Shown: positions 11,376-23,139 of the stretch, piece after piece
Layout: each line of letters opens with the position of its first letter
Numbering within the stretch: position 1 is the stretch's first letter
DNA from: Nephrocerus scutellatus
Lineage: Eukaryota; Arthropoda; Insecta; Diptera; Pipunculidae
Assembly: GCA_947095585.1 (NCBI GenBank)
Contig: OX352763.1
Location: 105,627,908-105,691,907 of the forward strand
DNA: 64,000 nt
Direction: 5' to 3'
The notes under the pieces: model-generated
What the model saw: the letters and a program-made list of their open reading frames with translations, nothing else
What the model was told of the DNA's origin: nothing
Databases searched by the model: none
Program-made: the position numbers and the translations under genes

Positions 11376-12690
11376 CACCGATATATTTAACTTCACTGGA
11401 ATAATATAACGTCATGCCTTTTATGATCATAGGTTCAAAATCGACCAGTATTTTTCGTGAAGGGCACCAGAACGGTTTTGCATGGATTTATGGATAGTCC
11501 TTCTCTGCTGCACCATTCTAAAACGTGTAGTAAAGCACCTTGCATGACCCAAGTCATAGTCGTACAGTGCTTAACACTAATAAAAATCGTCAAATCGTCC
11601 GCATAGCAAATGGCAATGTAGTCTGATCTGTGAAGATCGACTAGAAGATTGTCAATTGTCCTTGTGGACATCTCTTAACTGCAGTGGAAGACACAGACAC
11701 TCCACCCGATTTGAAACATGGCCCTTATTCAATGATTGGTCCAGTCTTCGATACCCCTGCCACTGATTACCATTGTAATAGAGTCATAGCCAGTCTTATC
11801 AAAAGTGCCCTCAATGTCGAGAAAGGCACACAGGGCCACTTCCTTGGAACGAAAAGTTCCTTCTATCTTCTTTACAAGATAGTGAAGTGCCCGTTCTGTG
11901 ATTTTGTCTTTCCTGTACGCAAACTGACTTGAGTGCTACACCTCTGTACTGAAGTTAGTTTGCGTACAGAAAAGGCAAATGCACAGACAATTCCAACCGG
12001 CTTGTTATATGAACATAAATAAGTCTCTTCATGGTTTTGAGGACGAATGATGTTAGGCCTTGAGACCTTTGCCTGGTTTGTTGATAAATATCACATTTAA
12101 CTATCTCCAGATAGTAGGATGTACCCCCGGTTGTAGCTAGCTCTAAATAAATTAATCGTACCCGGTAGGAGGTAGGGAGCTGAAAGATTTAAAAGAGCCT
12201 ACTGCCCACTTAACCTTATCCGGACTGAAGATTTTACCGGCACCTATTGGTCCTCTAAGGGCAGAATGATTTCGTCGTCGCCGAGGAAATATGCTGAATC
12301 ACACAGGATGTTCTGTGTTCCCCTCGATCGGAACTTCAATCAGCAGGGCCACCTGGTCCTTCGTTATGAATTCTGGAATAGAAAGAAAGTTGATTATCGT
12401 GCCGATCAAGCAGACCGCCCTTGAAAATGGCTTCCCGCATTTACAGATCAACTTACTTGTTCCGTAGACCTTTTATCTGTCCGCTAATAACCCAAGGCTC
12501 TTGGATGATACCAAGGGTTATATTTCCGTTGGCGAACCGCTCTCTATCCTTGCCCATGCGTAAAGCATGTTTAAATCGCCTTCTCTCTAGCGAGTTCAGC
12601 TTAATGAATCCACCTCCGTGTTGCAGGATCAATAGCCCATCTAATGCCTTCCCAATAGAAGAGCATCCGGATTACTCCGAAATGACGCTA
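11376..12690 (-). pseudogene. LOA/I-type LINE: endonuclease start, deletion, RT palm
   Basis: Minus strand. Near 12600-12440 the endonuclease N-terminus reads RRRFKHALRMGKDRERF, then GIIQEPWVISGQIKGLRNK with the catalytic Glu, and SFYSRIHNEGPGGPAD. Most of the endonuclease is then missing and RT begins near 12250 (GKIFSPDKVKWAVGSFK). Decayed RT blocks run to ALCAFLDIEGTFDKTGYDS at about 11800. The catalytic box is AICYADDLTIFI near 11600, followed by WCSREGLSINPCKTVLVPFT and SSEVKYIGVIYTN. The element stops at 11376 against the RTE tail. Several frameshifts are present. It adjoins the Jockey fragment at 12735. Confidence 0.85.
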
Positions 12691-12734
12691 CTTTTTTTCC
12701 CCCAACAGCACGCGCTCAAGGAGTTAAAACCATT

Positions 12735-14860
12735 ATGATGTTGGGCACATCGTTGGAATGAAAGAGGAGATGTCGATGTGCATTCCTTTTTGAATGCCTG
12801 TGGATCATATTGATGCGGAAATACAGAGCTTGGTAAACGATTCCACATTCGTGTTGTGTGACTAAATAAAGAGTCTATAAACTTAACAGTACGTCGGAAG
12901 ATGGTGGAAGAAGCGATAAAACGGTGACAAGCTGGAAACATTCCTGCGGTGTTCAAGCGAATCTTTTGATATCGCTTTGTTTGCGTCACCGATAAGTTTT
13001 ATCGCACGGTTCCATATTCTGTCAAGCATATGCAAGGTGGTCTTAGGTGCACCTAACCAAACATGACAGTTTGGGGCGAATAGATGCCTTGTAGATAGTA
13101 GCCAGATCGGAGGGTTAAGAATTTAACGAGATATTAAGCTGTTGTTCTAGTTCCACATCCGAAGAAAAAGGACGTGAACCTGCGAACGTATAAGAGAAGC
13201 TAAGAGTGCTGTAGTCAGCGAAGGAATGAATTTGATTAGAAGTTACAGACAGAAGATCGTAAAAAAAATAAGAAAAAGTGTCGGAGACAGAACACAGCCC
13301 TGAGGGACACCAGCATTATGCGTTGGATATCAGACTTAAAACCATCCAAAACAATTTGGATTGAGCGGTTTGAAAGATAGCTTCTAGTCCATTGAAGCAG
13401 GGTTACATCGATTCCAAAAGCACGCATTTTAGACAGAAGAGCTTGCTGCCAAACTCTGTTGAATGCCTTTGAAATATCAAGTGCTACAACTTTGCTTTCA
13501 CCAAACTTGTGAAAAGACTGGTTCCAATTTTCGATGAGATATGCCATCAGATCACCAATAGAATATTGTCCACGGAGCCATATTGGCGGTCATTCAGCAG
13601 TTTCCGTGATCCAAGATATTTCATAAGCTGACGGTTAATCAGCGTTTGCATGGCCTTAGAAAGAAGGTATTATTGGTGTTATTGGTCGGTATGAAGAAAG
13701 ACATTACGGTTCGCCTTTTTTTTGTATAGGTTGGACAAATGCTGTTTTCCACCTACTCGGGAAGAGTCTAGAAGTATACGATAAGCAGAAAAGCTTACGC
13801 AAAGGTAATGCCAGCGATGAAGAACACCTCTTCAGAAGAAATGGGGGAATACCATCTGGTCCAGAGGATTTGTGTATACTCTATGTATGCTCTAGCAACT
13901 TCACGAGTACGAATGTAAATCTGTCCGATAAGGTGTTCGGCACTCGGAAGTACAGGTGGAAGCAATGTACAGTCTGAAAGCGTGGAGTTAGCTGCAAAAT
14001 ATGCAGCCTTGTCCTTAGAGCTGAGAGCTGGAATGTCATTGTTAATGATCGTTGGAATTGACGACTAGACAGTCTTTTTGATTCTTTACATGAATGACCG
14101 AAAATTTTTACTACTGTTGGCACATTGTAGTGTTTTTTGCCTCAATCTTATATTCGAGTTTGGCACGCCGCATTTTTACATTGCATTCATTTCTGGCACG
14201 CTTGTTTTTGTGTCGGTTTTCCTCTGTGGGGTTTGCTTTATAAAACCGAAGGCTTACCTCCTTGTTCCTGGAAGCCTCTTTGCAGCTAAAATCATACCAT
14301 CCATCATCCTTCGGCTTGACAGACTTAATACTAAAAGGAATAAAGTCTTGCATACCAATGTGAATGATGTTTATAATCGCATCAGCGGCGACATCCACGA
14401 CACTAATGAGTAAGAATAGCGACCAGTTAAATTTCCTAAAGAATGTATTAAGGCCGTCTCAATTGGCTTTCTCGTAATGCCATTCAATTCTTTTTGGACT
14501 TTTTTCCTTAACTGATTGGTCTAGAAACGAGAAATGAGCTTATACAACACAATGGTCGGATGAGCCTAGAGGTGATGATACATAAACAAGTCCAGAGTGT
14601 TGGTGGAATGATTTGCAATGTCAGGAATTCGAGTAGGATCGTTCACGAGCTGAGTAAGACTATTTGATTCTGCGAATAGCTCAGCATACCTTTCTTCGGG
14701 TGTTGGCTGTCCAGAGTGGCGAAGCCAACCAGAATTGGGTACATTGAAATCGCCCGCAATAACGATTTCAGCATAGGGGTTTTCAGTTACAATTCTTGAA
14801 ATTGAGTCAGACTGTGCATCAAATTCGTTAAGAGTTGAAGCTCTGTCTAAGTTGGAGCTT
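12735..14860 (-). pseudogene. Jockey/BS-type LINE ORF2 remains
   Basis: Minus strand, most of an ORF2. The endonuclease C-terminal part at about 14840-14560 shows AEIVIAGDFNVPNSGWL, then LTQLVNDPTRIPD and NHSTNTLDLF. The linker at 14398-14111 includes DDGWYDFSCKEASRNKEVSL. RT follows with decayed blocks around 13870-13560, then WNQSFHKFGESKVVALDISK, AFNRVWQQALLSKMRAFGID and a damaged VPQG region at about 13300. The FADD box is not readable. Thumb remains (DLATIYKASIRPKL) are near 13080, and the C-terminal TTRMWNRLPSSVFPHQYDP is at about 12860-12810. There are many frameshifts. The same family recurs at 19395, 34785, 41515, 49205 and 57907. Confidence 0.88.
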
Positions 14861-14899
14861 TTTTATATGAAATAGTAACAACAATATCTTGCTTATGTA

Positions 14900-16150
14900 T
14901 TTTAACTTTTAACCAAATGAAATTGAATTCCGGATTGGGACATTGGTTGTAACCAGGTCACCCTTGACAGAGCCCGGCATGCCAAGGGAGAGTCAGTTAA
15001 AACCGAAGATAACCAGGTATTCGGAGTCCGCATGCTAGTGTCTAAGATCCTCTTAGCCATGCATCCATCGGCGTACGCTGTTACACCTTGGATTAGGAAT
15101 AGCTTTTTTCTGAGAATAGGACAAATCCGTTGCCTCAAACCCTCCTGTTTTGTCTGCCCGTTTTGTTTTGTCTCACAGTCTAATCTTAGCTTAATAGCGA
15201 CATATTCACAATTCACATGATAAAATCAGGAACTCTCTGTTTCTCTCTCTTTCACTCTGTCTCTCTCACTCACACTCACTCATGCAGAGTAATCACCGTC
15301 GCCACAGAAACGACAAAAGATACAAAATCACAAATTTATGTTCACGCGCATGTTAACCAATTCCACCAGAGAAACAATAAAAACAACAACAACAACAAAA
15401 TTAATAATAATAATTATTGTTGTGCAATGTCCGATGCCGCGCCAAATGTTAGGCATTTAATCGCCGATAAAAATCCCCCCAGGTGGTACGACGCGACGTA
15501 GCCAAGAGTCACGCTGCTGTCTGTTTGTCTGCTATAGTCTGCTTAGGCTGAGTGTCGGAACGGGTGTCGTTCGTGCAGATGCACCAACACCGCCGACAAC
15601 ACCGCCGCCGATGACGACAACACGACTCCGGGCACCACTCCTCAGAGTCATCGCGCAAACATAGAGCCAGGAATATTGAGATTTAATGAATCACACACAG
15701 AGGAGTCGCCCTGAAGCCTGAAGTCACCGAAGGGTCCACCGTATTATCAAAGGCAACGCACATCCCAACCGTAGTGGCACTTAATGAGTTTCTTATAATA
15801 ATTACTGCGGATTTTTCTGTGTCTTATTTCATTTGTGTCCAAGAAAGTGGTTACCAATCATGAAGGGCGATTCGATTTTTTAATAGGTTCTTCTCCTCTT
15901 CTTCTACTTCTTTTTGGTTTTTTTGTTGTTCTTGTAAATAATTAAGATTATATCGTTTTTTTTTTGGTTTTTGGAAGGAAGCAATAGCATGAAGTGCAAG
16001 AAGAAAATCAAGGGTATGCATTCGATTGAGTTGCACAATCCGACGCGTTGGTGGTCTGAACAAAGTTGCCAAGTTTCGTGGTGGAGTTGGTTTTTATTAA
16101 AATTTTTGACCATCTATTAATAACATTGTTTCTTGTTTTGTTGGTTTTCT
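14900..16150. other. Gene-free stretch with microsatellites
   Basis: No recognisable gene. CT-rich DNA lies at 15239-15290, an AAC/AAT-rich run at 15375-15420, and GAC/CCG-rich DNA at 15575-15630. The minus-strand frame at 15851-16072 is rich in Lys and Glu towards its end because of TTC-like repetition and shows no domain. Confidence 0.55.
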
Positions 16151-16159
16151 AAACATGGC

Positions 16160-16250
16160 TGTAATTTACATTTCTGAACGATAGTGGTCCAAGACGACAA
16201 CCTTGTGGCATCCCAGACAAATTTGATGGGGAAAATCTAATCAATCTAAT
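16160..16250 (-). pseudogene. Tiny RT fragment (MPQGCRLGPL motif)
   Basis: On the minus strand PSNLSGMPQGCRLGPLSF matches the RT motif usually written GVPQGSxLGPLLF. Nothing convincing remains on either side, so this is a scrap of a LINE RT just outside the foldback structure. Confidence 0.55.
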
Positions 16251-16567
16251 CTAATCAAATTATTCAATACGTGAGCAATTCTATTATTATTTGTATACTT
16301 CTCTTGATTTCTAATAAGTGGCATAAGCAACTCCAATATCCACTGAGTACAATGGGCCATTACTTTAAAGTTAGCTTTGCATACAATTGTGCACGTTATG
16401 ATATACCCAAGTGCTAAAGAAATCCTAGAAAGCGGTAAGATGGAATTTTCTAACCGGAATAAAAAGTAAGATAGTAAAGCGGAGCTTATCAGCTCGCCAT
16501 ATGGATAATTGTAATTTAGCCTAAAGACTGAATTATCTTAAAAGGATTTTACTTTAAAAAAAATACA

Positions 16568-16960
16568 CGCGCTACACGCGACGCGCGACACGTGACACGC
16601 GTCACGTCATAGCAAGCCAAGTTTAAAAATAAGTATTAAAAAAAAAATTTGCACGCGCCACACGCAAAACGTGATACGCGTCAATTCATCGCAAGTCAAG
16701 TTTGAAAAAAAGTACCTTTTTTTAAAAAAAAAAAATTTACACGCGCCACACGTGACGCGCGACATGTGTCACGTCATCGCAAGCCGAGTTTTAAAAAATT
16801 ATTTAAAAAAAAAAAACGCGGCACACGTGGCACGCAACAGCACGTCACGTCATCGCAAGCCAAGTTTTAAACCCAGTAATTTAAAAAAAAATTACAAGTG
16901 CCACACACGACGCACGACACGCGACACGCCAGGCGCATCACGTCATCGCAAGCCAAGCGC
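16568..16960 (+). repeat. CACGCG-rich subrepeats, left foldback arm
   Basis: Five units of about 78-95 bases. Each begins CACGCGCCACACGCGAC-like, continues GTCACGTCATCGCAAGCCAA and ends in an A/T-rich stretch. Units differ moderately from one another. The last one runs into the unique inner arm (AGCGCTTACCAATTGTTTTA). Confidence 0.85.
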
Positions 16961-17287
16961 TTACCAATTGTTTTAAAATAAGTCCCATCAAATTCTGACT
17001 GGTAGAAGTCGCGATGTACAATCGGACAAACGTACAACCCGACAACCCGACACACGTACGCTAGAAAAATTTTCTTGTCCTTTGATTATTAGCTTCGTCC
17101 TTCGGGCTCGCAATAAACCCGATGGAGTCCACCATACAAGAGAGAAAGTCCTCATCGAGCAGCGAAACAGCGAACACCCTTGAAAATCATCGCCCAAACC
17201 ATGGATATCGGAACTAATTTGACAAAAAAGCAGACTTGGCACCTTTTAGCAGACGATCGGAAAATGTATAGAGTTCCAAAAATCACT

Positions 17288-17925
17288 ACATTACCATCAG
17301 CTTGTGGACTTTAAAGCCGCCATAGCCAGAGGAATTTGGCATGCGAATCAAACTGATTCGGTTGATGATCAATCTATCTACTAAACTATCAATCCATGCC
17401 GATTAAGGCATGAGCATGTAATAAGATATTCCCGAATGTTGGGAGTCCATTATAGTCTGTCAAGACTCTTTTAATTTATGAAGTATAACCTGCTGGTATA
17501 TAAGACAATACCAGTAACTAGATATGGATCCGAGACTTGGGTGTTTAGCAAAAAAGCAGTCTGATCTCTTAGCCGCGTTCAAGAGGAGGAAAGGAGAGGA
17601 GTCTTACGGGTAATTTTTAGCCCTTATGCTAGGAAATACGATTCCGAAGACTCTATAATGACGAGATCTACGAATATTAGATGATGACATCGTGAAGACC
17701 TTAAAGAGTTTCAAGCTGTGGGAAGCTCCAGTGCTGGCATGAGATCTAAGAGAATATGATCGGACTAGAAAAGTATTTTGTGGAAGAATTTATAAGACAC
17801 GACAGCGTGGTAGGCTAAGCGTACGCTGGAAGGATGGCGTTGACAAGCACGACCAGAAGCCAAAGACAAATATGGAAAGAGATTATGTGGGAGACCAGGA
17901 CCCGATATTTTCCCAGTACCATTTT
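17288..17925 (+). pseudogene. RTE RT C-terminal fragment inside the foldback
   Basis: Plus strand. It starts with HQLVDFKAA, which corresponds to the RT catalytic FKAAYD block, and jumps by deletion to VTRYGSETWVFSKKAV (the usual LYGSETW region). Decayed matches continue to GRLSVRWKDGVDKHD at about 17810-17850 and the family's C-terminus. YADD is absent. At the DNA level it resembles the end of the RTE copy at 36060-36420, for example ACGATTCCGAAGACTCTATA. It lies in the centre between the inverted arms. Confidence 0.8.
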
Positions 17926-18171
17926 AAAACAGGGAGTTTGTGGGTTCTCAATAAACTGCTGCTTGGGCGAAAATCACATAGTAAGTCTCACAACAGCCAC
18001 TCGCTTTTTTATTGGCTAAGTATGTGTAGCCGAATTTGAAAGAAAAAGGATTTTCGTGGTAGTTTTTGCATTTAACTTGGTGTCCCTTTTTAATGAGTGG
18101 ACTTCCTTGTGGTTGATAAGAGGAGCAACGTATAATCGAAGAGTAGTTTCTGGACGTTGGACTCAAAATAT

Positions 18172-18725
18172 TGTTGCGAGCCCGAAGGGCGAAGCTAATA
18201 ATCAGAGGACAAGAAAATTTTTCTGGCGTACGTGTGTCGGTTTGTGGGTTTGTGGGTTTGTCCGGTTGTATATCCCGACTTCTACCATTCAGAATTTGAT
18301 GGGACTTGTTTTAAAACAATTGGTAAGTGCTTGGCTTGCGATGACGTGACGCGCGTCGCGTGTCGCGTGTCGCGTGTGGCGCGTGTATTTTTTTTTTAAA
18401 TACTTTTTTTAAAACTCGGCTTGCGATGACTTGACGTATGTCACGTGTCGCGTGTGGCGTGTGTCAATTTTTTTTAAAATAAGTTATTGTTTTAAAACTT
18501 GGCTTGCGATGACGTGACGCGTATCACGCACGCACAGAATTTTTATGGAACTTATTTTAAAACAATTGTTAAGCGCTCAGCTTGCAATTTGTTTAATTTT
18601 GAGTTTTTTTTTTATTCATAGGGGTTAGGAGAAAAAACATGTTTTTTTTTTTAAAGATAATTCAGTCTTTAGGCTGAATTACAACTATCCATATGGCGAG
18701 CTGAGAAGCTCGCTTTACTATCTTA
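18172..18725 (-). repeat. Right foldback arm with CACGCG subrepeats
   Basis: Inverted counterpart of 16467-17118. Starting near GCGAGCCCGAAGGGCGAAGC it carries the inner arm, three full and one decayed subrepeat (GGCTTGCGATGACGTGACGC type, 18330-18590), and the outer 72-base terminal repeat. It is about 100 bases shorter than the left arm because of fewer subrepeats. Confidence 0.8.
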
Positions 18726-19394
18726 TTGTACTGTTTTTACAAATTTTTAACATTACATTACCCTGTAATCTGGACATGATAGACCTACTCAACTCATAAA
18801 GCAGTCATTGTACATAAACAACTGGAAAGTCACAGGATTTTTCAAATTCCCAATCTTACGCACTGGTCTCCAGAGTTCTCTTGAACAATTCCAGTGATAT
18901 AGTTCGTCACCTATGATGGAGGTAAGCAATCAATCTTATATTGAGTTCATAAGCATTTAGAATTGATACCTTAGCGGTCCTTTATATAAGAACAATTTTA
19001 AAGAAGACTTTTATTGAATACTTCAAAGTGACACTAGAAAATCTTCAGAAGTTTTGCGCGTCTAAGAGGTAGTTGTGAAAACGAGGAAACATTTTATGAA
19101 AACTTAGACATAAACTTTAAGTTTCCTGATGTCAATGGCGGTCAGCTAACCGCAGTCATTCGTAATATATTTAAGCAATAAAATACAAATAGCCAAGATT
19201 GGGGATGTTTTTCCTTTGTCTTCTTTACTATTAACATTGGAGTTCCTCAAGAATCTATCTTGGGGCCTATAGTGTTTTAAATTTTTTCTATTATGGGGTT
19301 TTTTAAGAGCACGTCATTTTGTACGGCTCAGAAGATATCCAAAAACAGTTCACCGGCGAAAAAAAGCAGATAAATTAGAACGTTGCCCACGAAA
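18726..19394. other. No gene recognised
   Basis: Nothing assignable, except that GGAGTTCCTCAAGAATCTAT, then CTTGGGGCCTATAGTGTTTT at 19239-19278 reads on the plus strand as GVPQESILGPIVF, a faint RT motif of a further decayed LINE. Confidence 0.5.
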
Positions 19395-20400
19395 TCAATT
19401 CTGCCGGTCACCAAGGATTTCGTTGGTTTTAAGATATTTCTTAAGCTGAAAATTGACAAGCGTTTCCATGACCTTGGATAGAATGGATGTAAATGCTATG
19501 AGTCGTTACGAAGCTGGAGACGCTGGTTCGCCTTTTTTGGGTATGGGCTGGACAAAGGCTGTTTTCCAACTTCTCGAAGAAAAAGAAGAAAGAGGATAGA
19601 TGGAAAAGCTTACGCAATGGTAATGCCAGCTTGGAAGAACACCTCTTCAGAACTATTGGGGAACTTATGCTACTCCATATTTTTTTGGGCGGCTTGTACC
19701 CTTTCAGTCAGTTTTTCTTTATATTTTGGACATCCTCGATAGTTTGCAGGATGTAAATTTTTTTTTTGACAATTTGTGCAGAAAACATTGATTGTCGTCT
19801 TTCTTGTTGTCTGCGTTTCTTGGGCATTGGCCAGGCAAGTGCTCGTCCTTGCAATTAACACATCTGCCTGCCGATTCCAGTTTTTCCAAATACACCAACT
19901 TGTTCATCAGGAGGGTTTTTGAGCAAACTGCTGCCTTATCGCAGTTTTTCTCAAGTTCGACAATGAAATTGTTACATTTCCTATCGGTCCTCTGAGATTT
20001 GAATCGTTTGACCTCCACTACAGGGACACCCTCTGCCATTAACGCTTCCTTAAGGTCCTCAGTATCGAGGGAATGGTGAATATCGTTTAGGTTCACCAAC
20101 AGTTCTTTTTGTCTTCAGTCTTTCCCGATTGTAGGAAGGACTGAATTTTCTGTTGGAGATCTCTGTTCAAGGCGGTAACGACGACTTGCTGCTGTTTATA
20201 TTGCGATTTCTGCAACTTATATTGGCACTCTTCGTGAACTTCGACAGTTCAGCGACGTTTAGTCTGAAGCAGACTATTGGCGGGATGGTAAACGATTTTG
20301 CTGTTGGTCCCGTAGTCTGGGGGTTTTTGGTTGCTGAAGCGACTGGTTTTGCTTCTCTTTTCCTTTAGCTGTTTATTCTCTTGCGGTTGTTTATGTCACT
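19395..20400 (-). pseudogene. Jockey-type ORF1 (gag-like) fused to RT fragment by deletion
   Basis: Minus strand. From about 20100 the ORF1 protein reads VNLNDIHHSLDTEDLKEAL and EVKRFKSQRTDRKCNNFIVE, a PRE_C2HC-like region before zinc knuckles. Next come CVNCKDEHLPGQC (C-x2-C-x3-H-x4-C) and, after a frameshift near 19800, CTNCQKKNLHPANYRGCPKY, typical of Jockey gag proteins, which bind RNA. The frame ends near 19670 and is joined at once to RT sequence SPIVLKRCSSKLALPL. The rest of ORF1, the endonuclease and the start of RT are missing. The 20105-20400 part reads Gln-rich (QNQSLQQPKTPRLRDQQQN) and may be the ORF1 N-terminal part. Confidence 0.82.
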
Positions 20401-20419
20401 TCAACAACAACTATGGCAG

Positions 20420-23124
20420 GAGAAGATGATGTTGGTGGCGATAATGGTGTGGAATTCGGGCTCAAAAAAGATATAAACTTGTAGGAGCACCAATCGAACA
20501 TATGGTGTGTGAATATGGCTTCAATATGTTTATGTTACGAGAACGATGTCGATAGCGTCATAGCGTTATATCCACGGTGATCATACATATACCTATGGCC
20601 ACATTTATTTAGATGTAATTTACGAAAAATCAAAGCGGTCTGTTTGTGAATGTTTTATAAATTGTAGTTGTTAAGGGTAACATTTGAACAAAAGCAGTTT
20701 AAGGACATTCTCCCTTAAAACCACACACACCTATCAGAAATTGATTGCCAAATTGAATAAATTGACTCTTCCGCACAGCAGCCAGAGGCGTAAATAAATA
20801 ATTAAGAGCTCCTGACTGTTGTTGCATCGAGCAACGAGTACGATGAGAAGGCATATAGACAGGTGGTGACTGATGCCAAAGAGAAAGTGAAAAGCCGAGG
20901 TGCAAAAGTTCGACCCAACACAGAGCAGCACTCTGATAGTGTGAAATAATAGCGTGAATCAAACGGAAAAAACGGATGCAGAACGGATCCTAGGAGAGAA
21001 AACAAAAACAACATCAGTCAACGAAATTGCCAGGAAATGGTGGCTTGGAGTATTGAGTAAACACCGGAAGGATTCATCCAACAACAGAAGCTCCACAAGC
21101 ATACCGGCTGCATCACTCGTCATTTGACAAAAGCTGGAGAAGTGGGTGGGGGAATGAGAATGAATTTAATTATAAGCCAGAGAGACATTCGTTCAACCAT
21201 TTTATGACCGACCCACCCACGACTCGGAATCACCTGCTCATTGCAGCCCGTACGCACCAAACCGCGCCGCCGATTTTATTTTGCGGTTTTCCCGACCAGT
21301 GTGGGTGGTGCGATACAAACACAAACACACCGACGCACACAAACACTAACCCAAATTTTCAATGTTGCTCATTATTTTGTCGTCGCTGCGGCGAAACCTC
21401 AACAATAAACGAGTCCTCCTGAACCGATCGCAGAGATATCACAGAGGCCATCAACGAGCAGTGCGACGCATCGCAGGATTTCCAAATTTCAAATAGCGTG
21501 GGTGGCGATGTGGGAGTATGGCGTGTGGCGTGTGGCATCGCCCATTAGGATTTATTTAAATACCGCGCGCGGATATAAAGTGTATCTGTGCGTAAAGTGA
21601 TTTATCTCGCATTGCAGCATCAGTGTTTCGCTGGTGGGGGAAGTCGATGGCAAGGGGTTGGCTTTTTTTTTTTTTTATTTGCATTTCTTACTGTCGCCGC
21701 CCTCGTTGTCGTCCTCGCTGTCGTCGTATTGTGCGTTAGGTTAATTATTTTTTGGTGTTTTGTTGACAAATTTGCATGCGCCGAGCGCCGGTAGTGTTGA
21801 CTGTCGCTGTTGTTTTTTTTTATTGTCTGAAGGGCGGTATGCCAGTATTGCTGTTACATTCGTAGAGTTGTTGGTGGACAAGAAGGAGAAGGAGGACATA
21901 GCATCACGCGGCAATCAGTTAATAAATTTTGCAAAAAAGGATTCGTGTTCCTTTTATTTGTGGGTTGATATATTTGATGTTTTTATCGCAGGGTAGAAGT
22001 TAACAGTTAACAGAGTGCCTTTGACGTTTGTTTGTCCATCAATGTGGGTGGTAAGTAAGCAAGGTGAGCGTAAGGACGGTCTATAGATACGTCAGGCAGA
22101 TGGCCAAACGTATAGACTGAAAAACGCTGGGTGCAATTTTTTTAGTCGCTTGTCGCTTTCTTGCAGCTCGAGTTTAGAAAGAGGTCTCATGTGCTGATTA
22201 CAAGGGTATTGTAGTTCCGGGTGTCGACACACGGGTCTGCTAGGTTGCTCGGGGATAAATTCCACCGGTCATCCAGAGGGGGACCTTGTCGAACCTCGGA
22301 AACTCTAAGCAAAGCCTTGGGGGTCGAGAGGGTGTTGACCTATGTCTTGTACATGCGAAAACCGGTCGATGTTGTAGGGAGCTGTCAGGCACTCAGGACT
22401 CCTTCCACAAAAGATATGCCGGGCAGCTCGAGAAGCATTAATTGTGTATGGGGAAATTGCGATCTGTAACGTAATTGATAGGATCTTCAGCTACCATGAA
22501 CTTTGTATGACCAGTTCTTAGCTACGTACTTGTCCAATAATGGGGAACATCACTTCGTGCAAAAAACTCCTTGCTTAGGGAGTATTTTTTTATGTAATCT
22601 TCTTAGATACTTGTAGAGCCCATCTGCTTCTTAGTGTTCGTTGCCACTAATGCGCATAGACACTAACTCCAACTTAAACATTTCAACCACTATACCTTTG
22701 CGGGATTGTCGCTAGGTATTACATCGCGTTGCTGGTTAGCAGATTATTATTTGTCTTCTGCATATTCTGCTGCTGCTGATCGCCTTATTGTTTCAATTAT
22801 TTGCAACTCACTTTGCACTTTCCGTCCACTTGTCCTCTGATCTCAAAAAAATAACTATAAAAGAACCTGGCAGTTTGCTTCTTCTTTGTCTTTAAATCAT
22901 ATTTTTTTGGAAAATGGCTTACTCGGTGTCTTCCTCTTGGTCCAGATAATCTGGACAGAAAAGCGATCTCTTCTGTTAAAATCGATAAATGTATTTCCTA
23001 TAGCTGCCATTGCATGACAGAAACTGCGAATATCAGTAATTAGAGTTACCGTGAATCGGTTTATTCAACAAGCTTTGATATTTGTCGGGATCAGCTTGTA
23101 GGTCCATCTACTTTTTAAAATAGG
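20420..23124. other. Gene-free stretch
   Basis: Several frames of 60-87 codons are open, but none has a recognisable domain. T-rich and GTC/GTT-rich runs occur at 21661-21740. The DNA around 21180-21480 is less A/T-rich than its surroundings and carries no LINE signature, so it could be unique single-copy sequence. I can name nothing in it. Confidence 0.5.
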
Positions 23125-23139
23125 TATTGTCCCAGCGAG
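23125..23139 (+). repeat. Target-site duplication, left copy
   Basis: The 15-mer TATTGTCCCAGCGAG lies directly before the SINE and is repeated exactly at 23434-23448. Confidence 0.93.

Larger units (their letters stand above)
16467..18725. mobile_element. Foldback-like element with long inverted arms
   Basis: The outer 75 bases (TAAGATAGTAAAGC, AGCTCGCCATATGGATA, AAAGACTGAATTATCTT) recur in inverted orientation at 18654-18725. Inside each outer arm lies a tandem array of CACGCG-rich subrepeats (16568-16960 left, 18330-18590 right), then an inner arm shared in inverted orientation up to GCGAGCCCGAAGG at about 17118 and 18175. The arms are therefore about 650 and 550 bases. The central kilobase holds an RTE RT fragment. 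Subrepeat-bearing long inverted arms resemble Foldback-type elements. No target duplication was seen and no transposase is present. Confidence 0.8.

Noticed and set aside
16671..16976. A 101-codon plus-strand frame rich in Lys, Arg and His
   Set aside because: It is the translation of the CACGCG subrepeats and A runs of the foldback arm.
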